From: an uncultured Ruminococcus sp.
Lineage (GTDB): Bacteria; Bacillota; Clostridia; Oscillospirales; Ruminococcaceae
Assembly: GCA_900550695.1 (NCBI GenBank)
Contig: URTF01000042.1
Location: forward strand, 1-17,808
DNA: 17,808 bases
Direction: 5' to 3'
Shown here: positions 1 to 6,425 of the stretch, piece after piece
How the letters are laid out: every line of letters starts with the position of its first letter
How positions within the stretch are numbered: the first letter of the stretch is position 1
Notes under the pieces: generated by a model
What the model was told of the DNA's origin: nothing
Databases searched by the model: none
Seen by the model: the letters and a program-made list of their open reading frames with translations, nothing else
Program-made: the position numbers and the translations under genes

Positions 1-67
1 GAAGCGATCACAACACATAAATGAAAGCAAACCTCCCACTCTGAAGCTTTTAGGGGAAAGAGGATAA
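1..67 (+). other. possible 3' end of an upstream plus-strand gene or RNA
   Basis: Frame 2 is open from the window edge to a TAA at 65-67, and a terminator follows five bases later. This could be the last 21 codons of a gene entering from the left (residues ending KLLGERG). The segment can also fold on itself: AAACCTCCC near 30-38 partly pairs with GGGGAAAGAGG and GTTT near 53-71. A structured RNA tail is therefore equally possible. Too little sequence is present to name it. Confidence 0.25.
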
Positions 68-71
68 GTTT

Positions 72-102
72 AAAGAGCAGGATTTAATGTCCTGCTCTTT
101 TT
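72..102. terminator. bidirectional intrinsic terminator
   Basis: An 11-bp perfect stem (AAAGAGCAGGA at 72-82 with TCCTGCTCTTT at 90-100) encloses a 7-nt loop. It is followed by T residues on the plus strand and by TTT then AAAC on the minus strand. It lies immediately beyond the stop codon of the minus-strand LysM/GH18 gene and just after the possible plus-strand gene end, so it could serve both convergent transcripts. Confidence 0.8.
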
Positions 103-979
103 ACATATATCTTGTATAGTGATATTGATATCCCCATTCATAGGTCATAAGAAACGCAAGATCGGCACTTGCGCCGAGCGATGCGTAGTTGTGAGCCTCG
201 TAGAGCGTACCCTGCTGATCTGCGCTCGTTTTCGGGGCGAGATCAATGTTCAGCACCAAGCCCTCAGCGTTAAGGCGGTCGGCGGCGTTTTGCACGAAAG
301 CCGAAAAGCCGTCCTTGTACGCCGCAGGGATATACTCCATATCGATGTCCATTCCGTCTGCACCCTTGCGCCTTATTACATCGATCATCTGCGAAAGCAC
401 ACGATCCTGAAATCCAATATCGTTCAAAAGCGGCGCAAGCTTTTCCGATGAAAAACCGCCGTCTGCACCGACAAGGGAAAGGCTCAGCAGCACCTTTGAA
501 CCGAACTGCTTTGAAATGCTTATCACTTCACTGTCGTTCGGGATAATGAGCGTTCCGTCAGGCTCAAAGCCATAGCCGAAAACAATGATATACTCCGCAA
601 AAACCGCAGCCTGACGGAGTATGTTCCGATTCACTCCCGGATAAACAAAGCCGCTCAGACTTAGATTTCCCGAACGCTCATTTTCATAGCTGATAACGAT
701 AGTTTCGCCCTCGTAAATATATTCGCGCGAGGTCAGACCGAGATTGTTCCGCCGAAGTCTGCGCACGGTCGTTCCATAGTCACGGGCGATGCTTTCGAGC
801 GTTTCGCCTCTCCGAACGGTGTGAACGACTTCGGGAATAAGTATCAGAAGCGCCTGCCCGACCGCCGTCGCATCGGGGAACGCAAGTGAATTATCGGCAA
901 TTATCCTCTGCGGAGATACTCCGAAGCGTGCGGCGACAGATGAAACGGTGTCGCCTTGCTGTACGATATAAATTTCCAT
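101..979 (-). CDS. LysM-LysM-GH18 (YaaH/SleL-like) protein, C-terminally truncated
   Basis: This is a 292-residue protein from the ATG at 979-977, chosen because GAGGT lies 7 nt upstream (987-991) and the LysM domain begins at once (MEIYIVQQGDT). An in-frame ATG 38 codons further upstream would run back through the divergent promoter and lacks a clear ribosome binding site. Two LysM peptidoglycan-binding domains (about residues 1-50 and 52-98) precede a glycoside hydrolase family 18 barrel. The DxxDxDxE-type catalytic motif is seen as DGMDIDMEY, with the acid/base Glu near residue 215. Relatives are spore-cortex or peptidoglycan N-acetylglucosaminidases of about 420 residues. Here the protein stops just after the conserved MTYEWGYQY, so roughly the last third of the barrel is missing and no other frame continues it. 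It has no signal peptide, as is usual for this family. It may be an inactive remnant or a binding-only protein. Family confident, activity doubtful. Confidence 0.85.
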   Translation of the reverse strand: MEIYIVQQGDTVSSVAARFGVSPQRIIADNSLAFPDATAVGQALLILIPEVVHTVRRGETLESIARDYGTTVRRLRRNNLGLTSREYIYEGETIVISYENERSGNLSLSGFVYPGVNRNILRQAAVFAEYIIVFGYGFEPDGTLIIPNDSEVISISKQFGSKVLLSLSLVGADGGFSSEKLAPLLNDIGFQDRVLSQMIDVIRRKGADGMDIDMEYIPAAYKDGFSAFVQNAADRLNAEGLVLNIDLAPKTSADQQGTLYEAHNYASLGASADLAFLMTYEWGYQYHYTRYM

Positions 980-1025
980 AAAAATGACCTCGGTTTCGTG
1001 AAAAGTTGGGTTGCTCGGAATTTCG

Positions 1026-1054
1026 TTGACATATCTTTTTAATTGTATTATAAT
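1026..1054 (+). promoter_or_regulatory. consensus sigma-A promoter for the PH-like/FkbM pair
   Basis: TTGACA at 1026-1031 and TATAAT at 1049-1054 are separated by exactly 17 bp, a perfect match to the housekeeping consensus. Transcription would start about 35 nt before the start codon at 1097. The -10 lies within ATTATAAT, which also reads TATAAT on the minus strand (1047-1052), so the divergent LysM/GH18 gene may use an overlapping -10. No good minus-strand -35 was found. Confidence 0.85.
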
Positions 1055-1096
1055 TAAAGTGTATTTTATGCGAAAAATTCTTATGGAGGTCATTTT

Positions 1097-1516
1097 ATGG
1101 CAAGAATAGATTTTGACTATATCTGGACTGATAAAAAAAGAACATTCCTCGGTCTGCCGCTTTCATTCACACGCTATATCCTCACCGAAAAGAAGCTTAT
1201 CACGCAGACGGGCTTTCTTTCAATACACGAGGACGAGATCGAGCTTTATCGGGTTTCCGACAAGAGCCTGAATCTGTCGTTCGGCGAGCGTCTTTTCGGC
1301 TGCGGAACGGTCACGGTAAACTGCCGTGATGTCGATACTCCCGTTAAGGTTATAAAGTCGATAAAAGCACCAAGACAGTTCATGGAGCTGCTTGAAGAGA
1401 ATGTTGATATCCAGCGTGACCGCTACAGGGTGCGGGGCAGAGATATGATCGGCGCAGACATCGGCGATCACGATTGTCATTGCGACCATAACGATGATGA
1501 TGAATTTGACGGGTGA
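1097..1516 (+). CDS. bacterial PH-like domain protein with Asp/His/Cys-rich tail
   Basis: This 139-residue protein starts at the ATG at 1097 with GGAGGT 6 nt upstream. Residues about 5-110 resemble the bacterial PH (bPH2, YdbS/DUF304-like) fold. They begin with an aromatic W-T-D-K-K region, followed by short beta-strand-like runs ending in a TVTVNCRDVDTPVK segment. A helix-like region (APRQFMELLEEN) and a YRVRGRD stretch come next. No transmembrane segment is evident, unlike membrane-anchored YdbS proteins. The last 20 residues are dominated by Asp, His and Cys (GDHDCHCDHNDDDE), a composition that could bind divalent metal. It overlaps the next gene by 4 bp (GTGA), suggesting translational coupling to the methyltransferase. 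The PH assignment is by pattern only; the role is unknown. Confidence 0.65.
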   Translation: MARIDFDYIWTDKKRTFLGLPLSFTRYILTEKKLITQTGFLSIHEDEIELYRVSDKSLNLSFGERLFGCGTVTVNCRDVDTPVKVIKSIKAPRQFMELLEENVDIQRDRYRVRGRDMIGADIGDHDCHCDHNDDDEFDG

Positions 1517-2580
1517 CGGAAATGGCACTTGAAATAAAAGAAAAGCAAAGCTGCTGGGAGTTCCTGCGGAATACCGACCTGCCGATTTTCATATACGGAA
1601 TGGGCGACGGTGCGCTGAAAATTCTCTCCGTCTTTGAAAAATACAATATCCCGACCGCAGGGTTTTTCGCAAGCGACGAATTCGTCCGAGGTCACAGCTT
1701 TGAGGGACATCTTGTGCATAAGCTTTCGCAGATAGAACAGCTTGTGGACGATTTTGTTATAGTTCTTGCGTTCGCCGCAGGCTATGAGAGCCTTTATAAG
1801 CGTGTGAACAGCATCGCCGAACGGCATCTGCTGCTTGCGCCCGATGTTCCCGTTGCGGGCGGCGGCTTGTTCGATTATGATTACTTCTGCGAAAACAAGG
1901 AAAAGTTTGAAGCTGTTTATGAAAGACTTGCGGACGAAATCTCACGAAAGACTTATGAAAACGTGATAAATTTCAAAATAAGCGGAAAAATAGAGTATCT
2001 CAATGCCTGCACTTCACCGAAAAGCGAGGTATATTCTTCACTCGTGAAGCTCGGAAAAAACGAAAGATACGTTGACCTCGGCGCATACAACGGTGATACG
2101 GCGCTTGAATTTGCCGAAGCTGCAAATTGCGAATATGAGCATATCTACGCCTTTGAACCGAACCCGAAGAATTTCCGAAAGCTCTGCAAAAACACCGAGG
2201 AGCTTCACGATATAACGACTTTCAACGCCGCCGCATGGAACGAAGATACCGTTCTCCGTTTCACCAAAAACGAGGGCAGAATGTCGCAGAATTCCTCCAA
2301 TGGTGAGATAGAAACGACTGCGCTCTCGGTCGATAATGCGATAGATAAGCAGGTCACGCTCATAAAACTGGACGTTGAGGGTTCGGAACGTGAAGCCATT
2401 GAGGGAGCAAAACGTCATATCAAAGGCGGTGCGAACGTCATTTCCGCACTTTATCACCGAAACGAGGACTTGTTTGCGATACCTCTTCAGCTGCTTGAAC
2501 TTGATCCGAACCTAAAGCTGTATGTCCGTCATCAGCTTTATATTCCTGCGTGGGAAACAAATCTTTATGCAGTAAAATAA
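1513..2580 (+). CDS. FkbM-family SAM-dependent methyltransferase with N-terminal Rossmann-like domain
   Basis: The gene has 355 codons from the GTG at 1513, which overlaps the upstream TGA as GTGA. An ATG at 1522 would give 352. Neither has a strong ribosome binding site, so coupled translation is likely. The C-terminal half is a FkbM-type methyltransferase. SAM motif I is VDLGAYNGDT (from residue 187), an acidic ribose-binding region follows in YAFEPNPKNF, and the family hallmark KLDVEGSE lies near residue 287. FkbM enzymes usually O-methylate sugars or polyketides in antibiotic or surface-glycan pathways. The N-terminal part (about 20-120) contains IFIYGMGDGALK, a nucleotide- or CoA-binding Rossmann-like loop similar to those in PglD or glycan-modifying proteins. 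No glycan cluster lies nearby, so the substrate is unknown. Confidence 0.85.
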   Translation: MTEMALEIKEKQSCWEFLRNTDLPIFIYGMGDGALKILSVFEKYNIPTAGFFASDEFVRGHSFEGHLVHKLSQIEQLVDDFVIVLAFAAGYESLYKRVNSIAERHLLLAPDVPVAGGGLFDYDYFCENKEKFEAVYERLADEISRKTYENVINFKISGKIEYLNACTSPKSEVYSSLVKLGKNERYVDLGAYNGDTALEFAEAANCEYEHIYAFEPNPKNFRKLCKNTEELHDITTFNAAAWNEDTVLRFTKNEGRMSQNSSNGEIETTALSVDNAIDKQVTLIKLDVEGSEREAIEGAKRHIKGGANVISALYHRNEDLFAIPLQLLELDPNLKLYVRHQLYIPAWETNLYAVK

Positions 2581-2621
2581 TGAATAAAATATTAACAATA
2601 TGCAAAAGCTTTTGAAAAGAC

Positions 2622-2653
2622 TTGCATTTTTCCTGCAAATGCTATATTATAAT
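2622..2653 (+). promoter_or_regulatory. promoter region for the aspartate aminotransferase
   Basis: TTGCAT at 2622-2627 precedes a TATATTATAAT tract. TATTAT at 2645-2650 gives 17-bp spacing, and the better hexamer TATAAT at 2648-2653 gives 20 bp. The -10 sits in the loop of an inverted repeat (GCTATAT 2641-2647 with ATATAGC 2654-2660), and a CAAAAGCTTTTG palindrome lies just upstream at 2603-2614. These dyads might be operator sites, but AT-rich symmetry is cheap. The leader to the start codon is about 135 nt. Confidence 0.5.
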
Positions 2654-2693
2654 ATATAGCACGAATATAAAAATGTATTTGTAGGGAGTACAA

Positions 2694-2731
2694 CTGTTTT
2701 TCAAGGGAATAAATCATCATTAAAAAAACAG
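2694..2731 (+). repeat. inverted repeat in aminotransferase leader
   Basis: CTGTTTTT (2694-2701) pairs with AAAAACAG (2724-2731) across a 22-nt loop, inside the untranslated leader. It lacks a downstream T-run, so it is not an intrinsic terminator. No known riboswitch or T-box motif was recognised in the leader. Confidence 0.35.
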
Positions 2732-2794
2732 CTGTAATTTGTGTAATTTTACGAAGTTTGGAAGAACTTTTTGAATGGGAAGGAAGATTTCATT

Positions 2795-4075
2795 ATGCTG
2801 CTTAAAGAAATGAACAAGGCACAGCTCGAAGAATTCAAGGCTGAAAGCGAAAAGGCTTACGAAGCTTACAAAGCAAAGGGTCTTAAGCTCAATATGGCAA
2901 GAGGCAAGCCGGGCGCAGATCAGCTCGATATCACAATGGATATGCTCGATACACTCAACAGCAAGTCCGATATGAAGTGCGAGGACGGCACGGATGCCCG
3001 CAATTACGGCGTTCTCACGGGTATTCCCGAGGCAAAGAAGCTTTTCGCCGAAATGCTCGGAGTTGACCCCGAAATGATCATTGTCGGTGGCAACGCAAGC
3101 CTTTCACTTATGTATGATTCGGTTGCAAGAGCAATGACACACGGCGTTCTCGGCAGCGAAAAGCCTTGGTGCAAGCTCGACAAGGTAAAGTTCCTCTGTC
3201 CTGCCCCCGGTTATGACCGCCATTTCGGTATCTGCGAGTGCTTCGGCATCGAAATGATAACCGTTCCCATGACTCCGACAGGCCCCGATATGGATATGGT
3301 AGAGAAGCTTGTTTCCGAAGATGAATCCATCAAGGGTATCTGGTGCGTTCCTATGTACTCCAACCCCGACGGCATCACTTATTCCGATGAAACGGTAAAG
3401 CGCTTCGCAAACCTTTCTCCAAAGGCTAAGGATTTCCGTATTTTCTGGGATAACGCTTACTGCGTTCACCACCTTACAGATACACCCGATACTCTCCTCA
3501 ATATCTTTGACGAGTGCAAAAAGACGGGCAAGGAGGATATGGTGTTTGAATTCGCTTCAACATCGAAGATCAGCTTCCCCGGCGCAGGTGTTGCAGTAAT
3601 GGCAGCTTCAAAGGCTAATATCGCACAGATCGAAAAGATCCTCGGTATGCAGTATATAAGCTACGATAAGATCAACCAGCTCCGCCATGTCCGCTACTTC
3701 AAGAACCTTGACGGCATCAAGGCTAAAATGGAACAGCACAAGAAGCTTATCGCTCCTAAGTTTGAGCTCGTTCTCAATGCACTTGAAAAGGAACTCGGCG
3801 AACTCGGAGTTCTCACATGGCATAAGCCGAACGGCGGCTACTTCATCTCCGTCTATACATTGAACGACTGCGCAAAGCGTGTTGTCGAGCTTTGTAAGGA
3901 AGCAGGAGTTGTCCTCACAGGCGCAGGCGCAACGTATCCATATAAGAAAGACCCCGATGATAAGAATATAAGAATAGCACCGACATTCCCACCGCTCGCA
4001 GAGCTTGAACAGGCTATCGATATCTTCTGCCTCGCAGTAAAGATCGCAAGCGCAGAAAAGCTTCTTGCTGAATAA
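2795..4075 (+). CDS. aspartate aminotransferase, subgroup Ic (PLP-dependent)
   Basis: This 426-residue protein starts at the ATG at 2795, with AGGAAG 8 nt upstream. The in-frame TTG at 2771 lies in the ribosome-binding region and is unlikely. It matches the Asp_aminotransf (type Ic) family, PLP fold type I, which interconverts aspartate plus 2-oxoglutarate with oxaloacetate plus glutamate. Family marks include LNMARGKP near the N-terminus, RNYGVLTGIPEAK, a glycine-rich GGNASLSL cofactor-phosphate loop, WCVPMYSNPDG containing the Asn-Pro segment, and FRIFWDNAYCVHH. The Schiff-base lysine is in STSKISFPGAG (K258), and NIRIAPTFPP near the C-terminus holds the substrate-carboxylate arginine. Its length is normal. 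It has its own promoter and a structured repeat follows its 3' end, so it is probably monocistronic. Codon use is strongly biased (AAG, GCA, CTC), consistent with high expression. Confidence 0.93.
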   Translation: MLLKEMNKAQLEEFKAESEKAYEAYKAKGLKLNMARGKPGADQLDITMDMLDTLNSKSDMKCEDGTDARNYGVLTGIPEAKKLFAEMLGVDPEMIIVGGNASLSLMYDSVARAMTHGVLGSEKPWCKLDKVKFLCPAPGYDRHFGICECFGIEMITVPMTPTGPDMDMVEKLVSEDESIKGIWCVPMYSNPDGITYSDETVKRFANLSPKAKDFRIFWDNAYCVHHLTDTPDTLLNIFDECKKTGKEDMVFEFASTSKISFPGAGVAVMAASKANIAQIEKILGMQYISYDKINQLRHVRYFKNLDGIKAKMEQHKKLIAPKFELVLNALEKELGELGVLTWHKPNGGYFISVYTLNDCAKRVVELCKEAGVVLTGAGATYPYKKDPDDKNIRIAPTFPPLAELEQAIDIFCLAVKIASAEKLLAE

Positions 4076-4129
4076 AAAGTAACAAGCAACAAAAAAGAAA
4101 ATAAAGTTTACGTCCACGCTTTTTAAAGG

Positions 4130-4430
4130 GTGGCAGGGGTCAAGGGGACAGCGTCCCTTGTCGCTCTCCGCAGAGAGCGAAACTCTATAAACCGACAAAT
4201 TAGACATTGCCGCAATAGCGTAATCAGTAAGAGCTAAAAAGGCGCAATTCACAACAAATATGGAAAACAAAATATGAGAAATCAGTTTCGTAAACCCAAA
4301 ATGTGAATTGCGCCAAATTCTATTTTCCTAAATTAAACTATCCTCGGCATAAAATGCGCAGAGCGGAAGCGATAAGCATTTCACGCCGACATTGTTTGAA
4401 CAACGGTGATACATAAAAGGAAAATGACAT
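4130..4430 (+). repeat. structured intergenic repeat, copy A
   Basis: This is a roughly 300-bp element matching 17322-17620. In order it holds a hairpin at 4141-4160 (CAAGGG/CCCTTG), a hairpin at 4161-4180 (TCGCTCT/AGAGCGA), and a CAATAGCGTAATCA box. A hairpin follows with a 13-bp perfect stem, GGCGCAATTCACA (4241-4253) with TGTGAATTGCGCC (4302-4314). The shared CTATCCTCGGC box then leads into a stem around GCGGAAGC, a GNRA-type loop, ending GCATTTCACGCC. It lies just downstream of the aminotransferase stop. It has no believable coding content and no transposase. Confidence 0.85.
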
Positions 4431-4499
4431 TGTGGCGTAGCGGCAGATTCCATAACCGAAAAGCAGGGTATTTGTCAATGTTCAACGCATCATTAAAAC

Positions 4500-4518
4500 G
4501 GGACGGGAAACCCGTCCC
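4500..4518. repeat. short GC-rich palindrome
   Basis: GGGACGGG (4500-4507), AAA, CCCGTCCC (4511-4518) form an 8-bp perfect stem with a 3-nt loop. There is no T-run, so it is not a canonical terminator on either strand. Confidence 0.6.
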
Positions 4519-4535
4519 CTACAGTAAAATAAATA

Positions 4536-4566
4536 AAAACGGCTGCATCGATCCTGCAGCCGTTTT
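4536..4566. terminator. intrinsic terminator between repeat A and the zinc-ribbon gene
   Basis: A 12-bp perfect stem, AAAACGGCTGCA (4536-4547) with TGCAGCCGTTTT (4555-4566), has a 7-nt loop. On the plus strand the T-run is short (TTTTCTGT). Read on the minus strand the stem is followed by TTTTTATTTATTTT, a better tract. It could stop the long minus-strand operon transcript after it passes antisense through the zinc-ribbon gene, or act weakly upstream of that gene on the plus strand. Confidence 0.75.
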
Positions 4567-4599
4567 CTGTAAAACAACGATATAAGAGAGGGGATAAAA

Positions 4600-4938
4600 A
4601 TGACATACTGTAAAAACTGCCATAAAATGAGTAAGGACGACGACTTCTGTTCACACTGCGGCTCTGCCGTGTGGGGCGAGGATTTCGTTTCCAACAATGC
4701 CGCCATAAACTGCGATTCGCTCGAAAACCATACCCACGATAAAGTCACCTACAACCGAACCGAGCGGGGCGAGGGCGTACATATCCCCGAGGGCTACCGA
4801 CCGTACAACCCGACAAACAATACCGCCAACACTTCTTCCGCAGGAAAAGGAAATCTTGTCGGGGTGATAATAACTATCGCTGTTATCATCACGATCATAG
4901 GCTCGTTCGTTGGGGCAATATCCGATTTTTTGGACTAA
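4600..4938 (+). CDS. zinc-ribbon protein with one C-terminal transmembrane segment
   Basis: This 112-residue protein starts at the ATG at 4600, preceded by AGAGGGG about 6 nt away. A minimal zinc ribbon opens the protein: CKNC (C4, C7) and CSHC (C17, C20), typical of the short zinc-ribbon domains on Bacillota membrane proteins. A polar, Asn/Thr-rich linker (about 30-85) follows, then a hydrophobic helix of about 20 residues near 86-107 (Val/Ile-rich, ending GSFVGAI), then a short acidic tail. It is most likely membrane-anchored with the zinc ribbon in the cytoplasm; topology is inferred. The function is unknown. Its TAA (4936-4938) interlocks with the TAG of the convergent esterase gene, with no terminator between. 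A terminator stem lies just before the gene and no clear promoter was found, so its expression is unclear. Confidence 0.75.
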   Translation: MTYCKNCHKMSKDDDFCSHCGSAVWGEDFVSNNAAINCDSLENHTHDKVTYNRTERGEGVHIPEGYRPYNPTNNTANTSSAGKGNLVGVIITIAVIITIIGSFVGAISDFLD

Positions 4939-5573
4939 TCCTCCGCAAGAAATGCCACACCCTTTGCAAGCCGCAGAGCGCAGTCCTTAAAGTGACCTCC
5001 GCTGTTGGATTCGTACTTGCAGTCGGTGTTTGCTTCGCTGAATTTGTTGTATATCTTCAAGGTCATGTCACCAACTGCCGACATGACCTTGTTTTTTGTC
5101 TTTGGCTCCTTGTCGCCAAGACTGAAATAGAACTTTCCGCTTGGAACGTGTCTGCTTTCGATGTATTTGTCAAGCTTCGGAAACCAGAGCGAACCCGAAC
5201 AGCTTGCCGCACCGTCAAAAAGGTCACATTCATAACAGCACCAGAGCGCAAAAAGTCCCGAAAGGGAGTATCCGCCGATAAAACGCCTTTCGGGGCTGCC
5301 CGTTTCATTTTCAACGGTCGGAACAATGTCATTTTTCAGCACTTCAAGCGTTTTTGGGGCGTTTCCGCCGAAATCTTCATCACCGAAAACGGCAGGCGCA
5401 TACCACGGTGAAAGCTCATCGTTCCAGTTTTCCGTTTCAAACGCGATAAGCGTGAGATCAGCACCCGAAAGCTGCTTGGCGAGAGTGTAAACTTCCTCGG
5501 CTTTGCTCTCTTCGCCGCTCATTATGCCTATGTAGATGTGAGTGCTGCCGCTGCCGAAAATGTGAGTTCTCAT
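4935..5573 (-). CDS. alpha/beta-hydrolase, putative esterase
   Basis: This 212-residue protein has an ATG at 5573-5571 overlapping the rsmI stop as ATGA, so translation is probably coupled. It looks like an esterase-D/IroE-type alpha/beta hydrolase. The nucleophile elbow is GYSLSG (Ser103; the family usually has GHSLGG), and SLGDKE supplies a likely acid (Asp154). GGHFKDC near the C-terminus supplies the His (H194), so a complete catalytic triad is plausible. There is no signal peptide or membrane segment, so it is probably cytoplasmic. The N-terminal region is shorter than in typical members (about 250 residues). It is the last gene of the kinase-rsmI-esterase operon. Its substrate is not predictable from sequence. 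Confidence 0.8.
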   Translation of the reverse strand: MRTHIFGSGSTHIYIGIMSGEESKAEEVYTLAKQLSGADLTLIAFETENWNDELSPWYAPAVFGDEDFGGNAPKTLEVLKNDIVPTVENETGSPERRFIGGYSLSGLFALWCCYECDLFDGAASCSGSLWFPKLDKYIESRHVPSGKFYFSLGDKEPKTKNKVMSAVGDMTLKIYNKFSEANTDCKYESNSGGHFKDCALRLAKGVAFLAED

Positions 5574-6409
5574 TCATTGCCACCGTTTATGATAAAGCTG
5601 TAAATGTCGCTCTTTTTGAAACCCGTGAGAGCCGCTGTTTCCTTGCAGGCTTCGGACGGCTTAACGCCCGAATCAATGAGCTTCTGCGCCTGCTCGGCAG
5701 CCTGTTCGAGAGTGAGCGCAGCGGTGCTTTCTTCCTCTTTGCAGCCCTCGACAACGAGAACGAACTCGCCCTTCGGCGGCATTGCTTCGTACATCTCTAT
5801 CGCTTCGGAAAGCGTTGTGCGAACGACTTCCTCGTGTATCTTCGTAAGCTCACGGCAGAGCGAAATTTTTCTGTCGCCGAAATATTCAAGCATATCCCTG
5901 AGTGTTGCGAGAAGCTTGTGCGGTGCTTCGTAGAAAACGAGCGTGTGAGGGTCGTGTGCGACCGATCGGAGATGCTCATAGCGCTGCTTTTTCGTCACGG
6001 ACAAAAATCCCTCGAACGCAAATCTTGCCGAGGAGATGTTTGAAAGCGCAACAGCAGATGCCATCGCCGTAGGACCGGGGACTACCTCGGTTTCAATATT
6101 ATTTTCAACGCAGAGTGCGATAAGATCTGCTCCCGGGTCGGAGATGCAGGGCATACCTGCGTCCGAAACGACAGCGCAGTTTTCACCGTCCAGTATACGT
6201 GAAACAATGCCCTCGCATATCTGCCTCGATGAATGTTCGTGAAAGCTGACGAGCTTGTTTTTTATCTCAAAATAATTCAGAAGCTTCAAGGTCACTCTTG
6301 TGTCCTCGGCGCAAATAAAATCGACCTTTTCGAGCGTTTCCACCGCACGGTAGGTCATATCGCCGAGGTTTCCTATCGGCGTTCCGACAACATATAATTT
6401 TCCTGCCAT
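5570..6409 (-). CDS. rsmI: 16S rRNA (cytidine(1402)-2'-O)-methyltransferase
   Basis: This 279-residue protein of normal family length starts at the ATG at 6409-6407, with GGAG 7 nt upstream. It belongs to the tetrapyrrole-methylase fold. Visible motifs are LYVVGTPIGNLGDMTYRA at the N-terminus, ICAEDTRVTLKLLNYF, the SAM-loop region VSDAGMPCISDPG, and VPGPTAMASAVALSN. A C-terminal helical region contains an S-E-A-C-K-E repeat-like motif typical of RsmI tails. It uses SAM to 2'-O-methylate C1402 in the decoding centre of 16S rRNA, a modification that fine-tunes start-codon fidelity. It lies 16 bp after the nucleoside kinase gene and overlaps the esterase gene by 4 bp. Confidence 0.97.
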   Translation of the reverse strand: MAGKLYVVGTPIGNLGDMTYRAVETLEKVDFICAEDTRVTLKLLNYFEIKNKLVSFHEHSSRQICEGIVSRILDGENCAVVSDAGMPCISDPGADLIALCVENNIETEVVPGPTAMASAVALSNISSARFAFEGFLSVTKKQRYEHLRSVAHDPHTLVFYEAPHKLLATLRDMLEYFGDRKISLCRELTKIHEEVVRTTLSEAIEMYEAMPPKGEFVLVVEGCKEEESTAALTLEQAAEQAQKLIDSGVKPSEACKETAALTGFKKSDIYSFIINGGNE

Positions 6410-6425
6410 TTTCTACTCCATAAAA

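Larger units (their letters stand above)
4076..4599. other. gene-free stretch holding repeat copy A, a GC palindrome and a terminator
   Basis: This 524-bp interval has no convincing gene. It holds repeat copy A (about 4130-4430), an AT-rich section without recognised structure (about 4431-4495), a short palindrome at 4500-4518, a 12-bp terminator stem at 4536-4566, and the ribosome binding site of the zinc-ribbon gene (GAGAGGGG before 4600). Apparent reading frames that enter it from the aminotransferase antisense strand end within repeat DNA and are not believable. Confidence 0.8.

Noticed and set aside
1..71. tmRNA, SRP RNA or 6S RNA 3' end at the window start
   Set aside because: No diagnostic tmRNA tag, SRP GGAA/GNAR loop or CCA-terminated acceptor was seen; only a weak fold and a terminator, so no RNA name is justified.
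2660..2794. Riboswitch or T-box in the aminotransferase leader
   Set aside because: No T-box TGGNACC motif, no specifier stem and no antiterminator/terminator pair are visible.
3608..4270. 220-codon minus-strand frame from repeat A into the aminotransferase
   Set aside because: Its start is in repeat DNA and most of it is the reverse complement of the aminotransferase; Cys/Phe-rich composition is typical of a shadow frame.
4130..4430. CRISPR array or insertion sequence as explanation for the repeat
   Set aside because: Repeats are not short and regularly spaced, there is no transposase frame, and no clear target-site duplication was identified.
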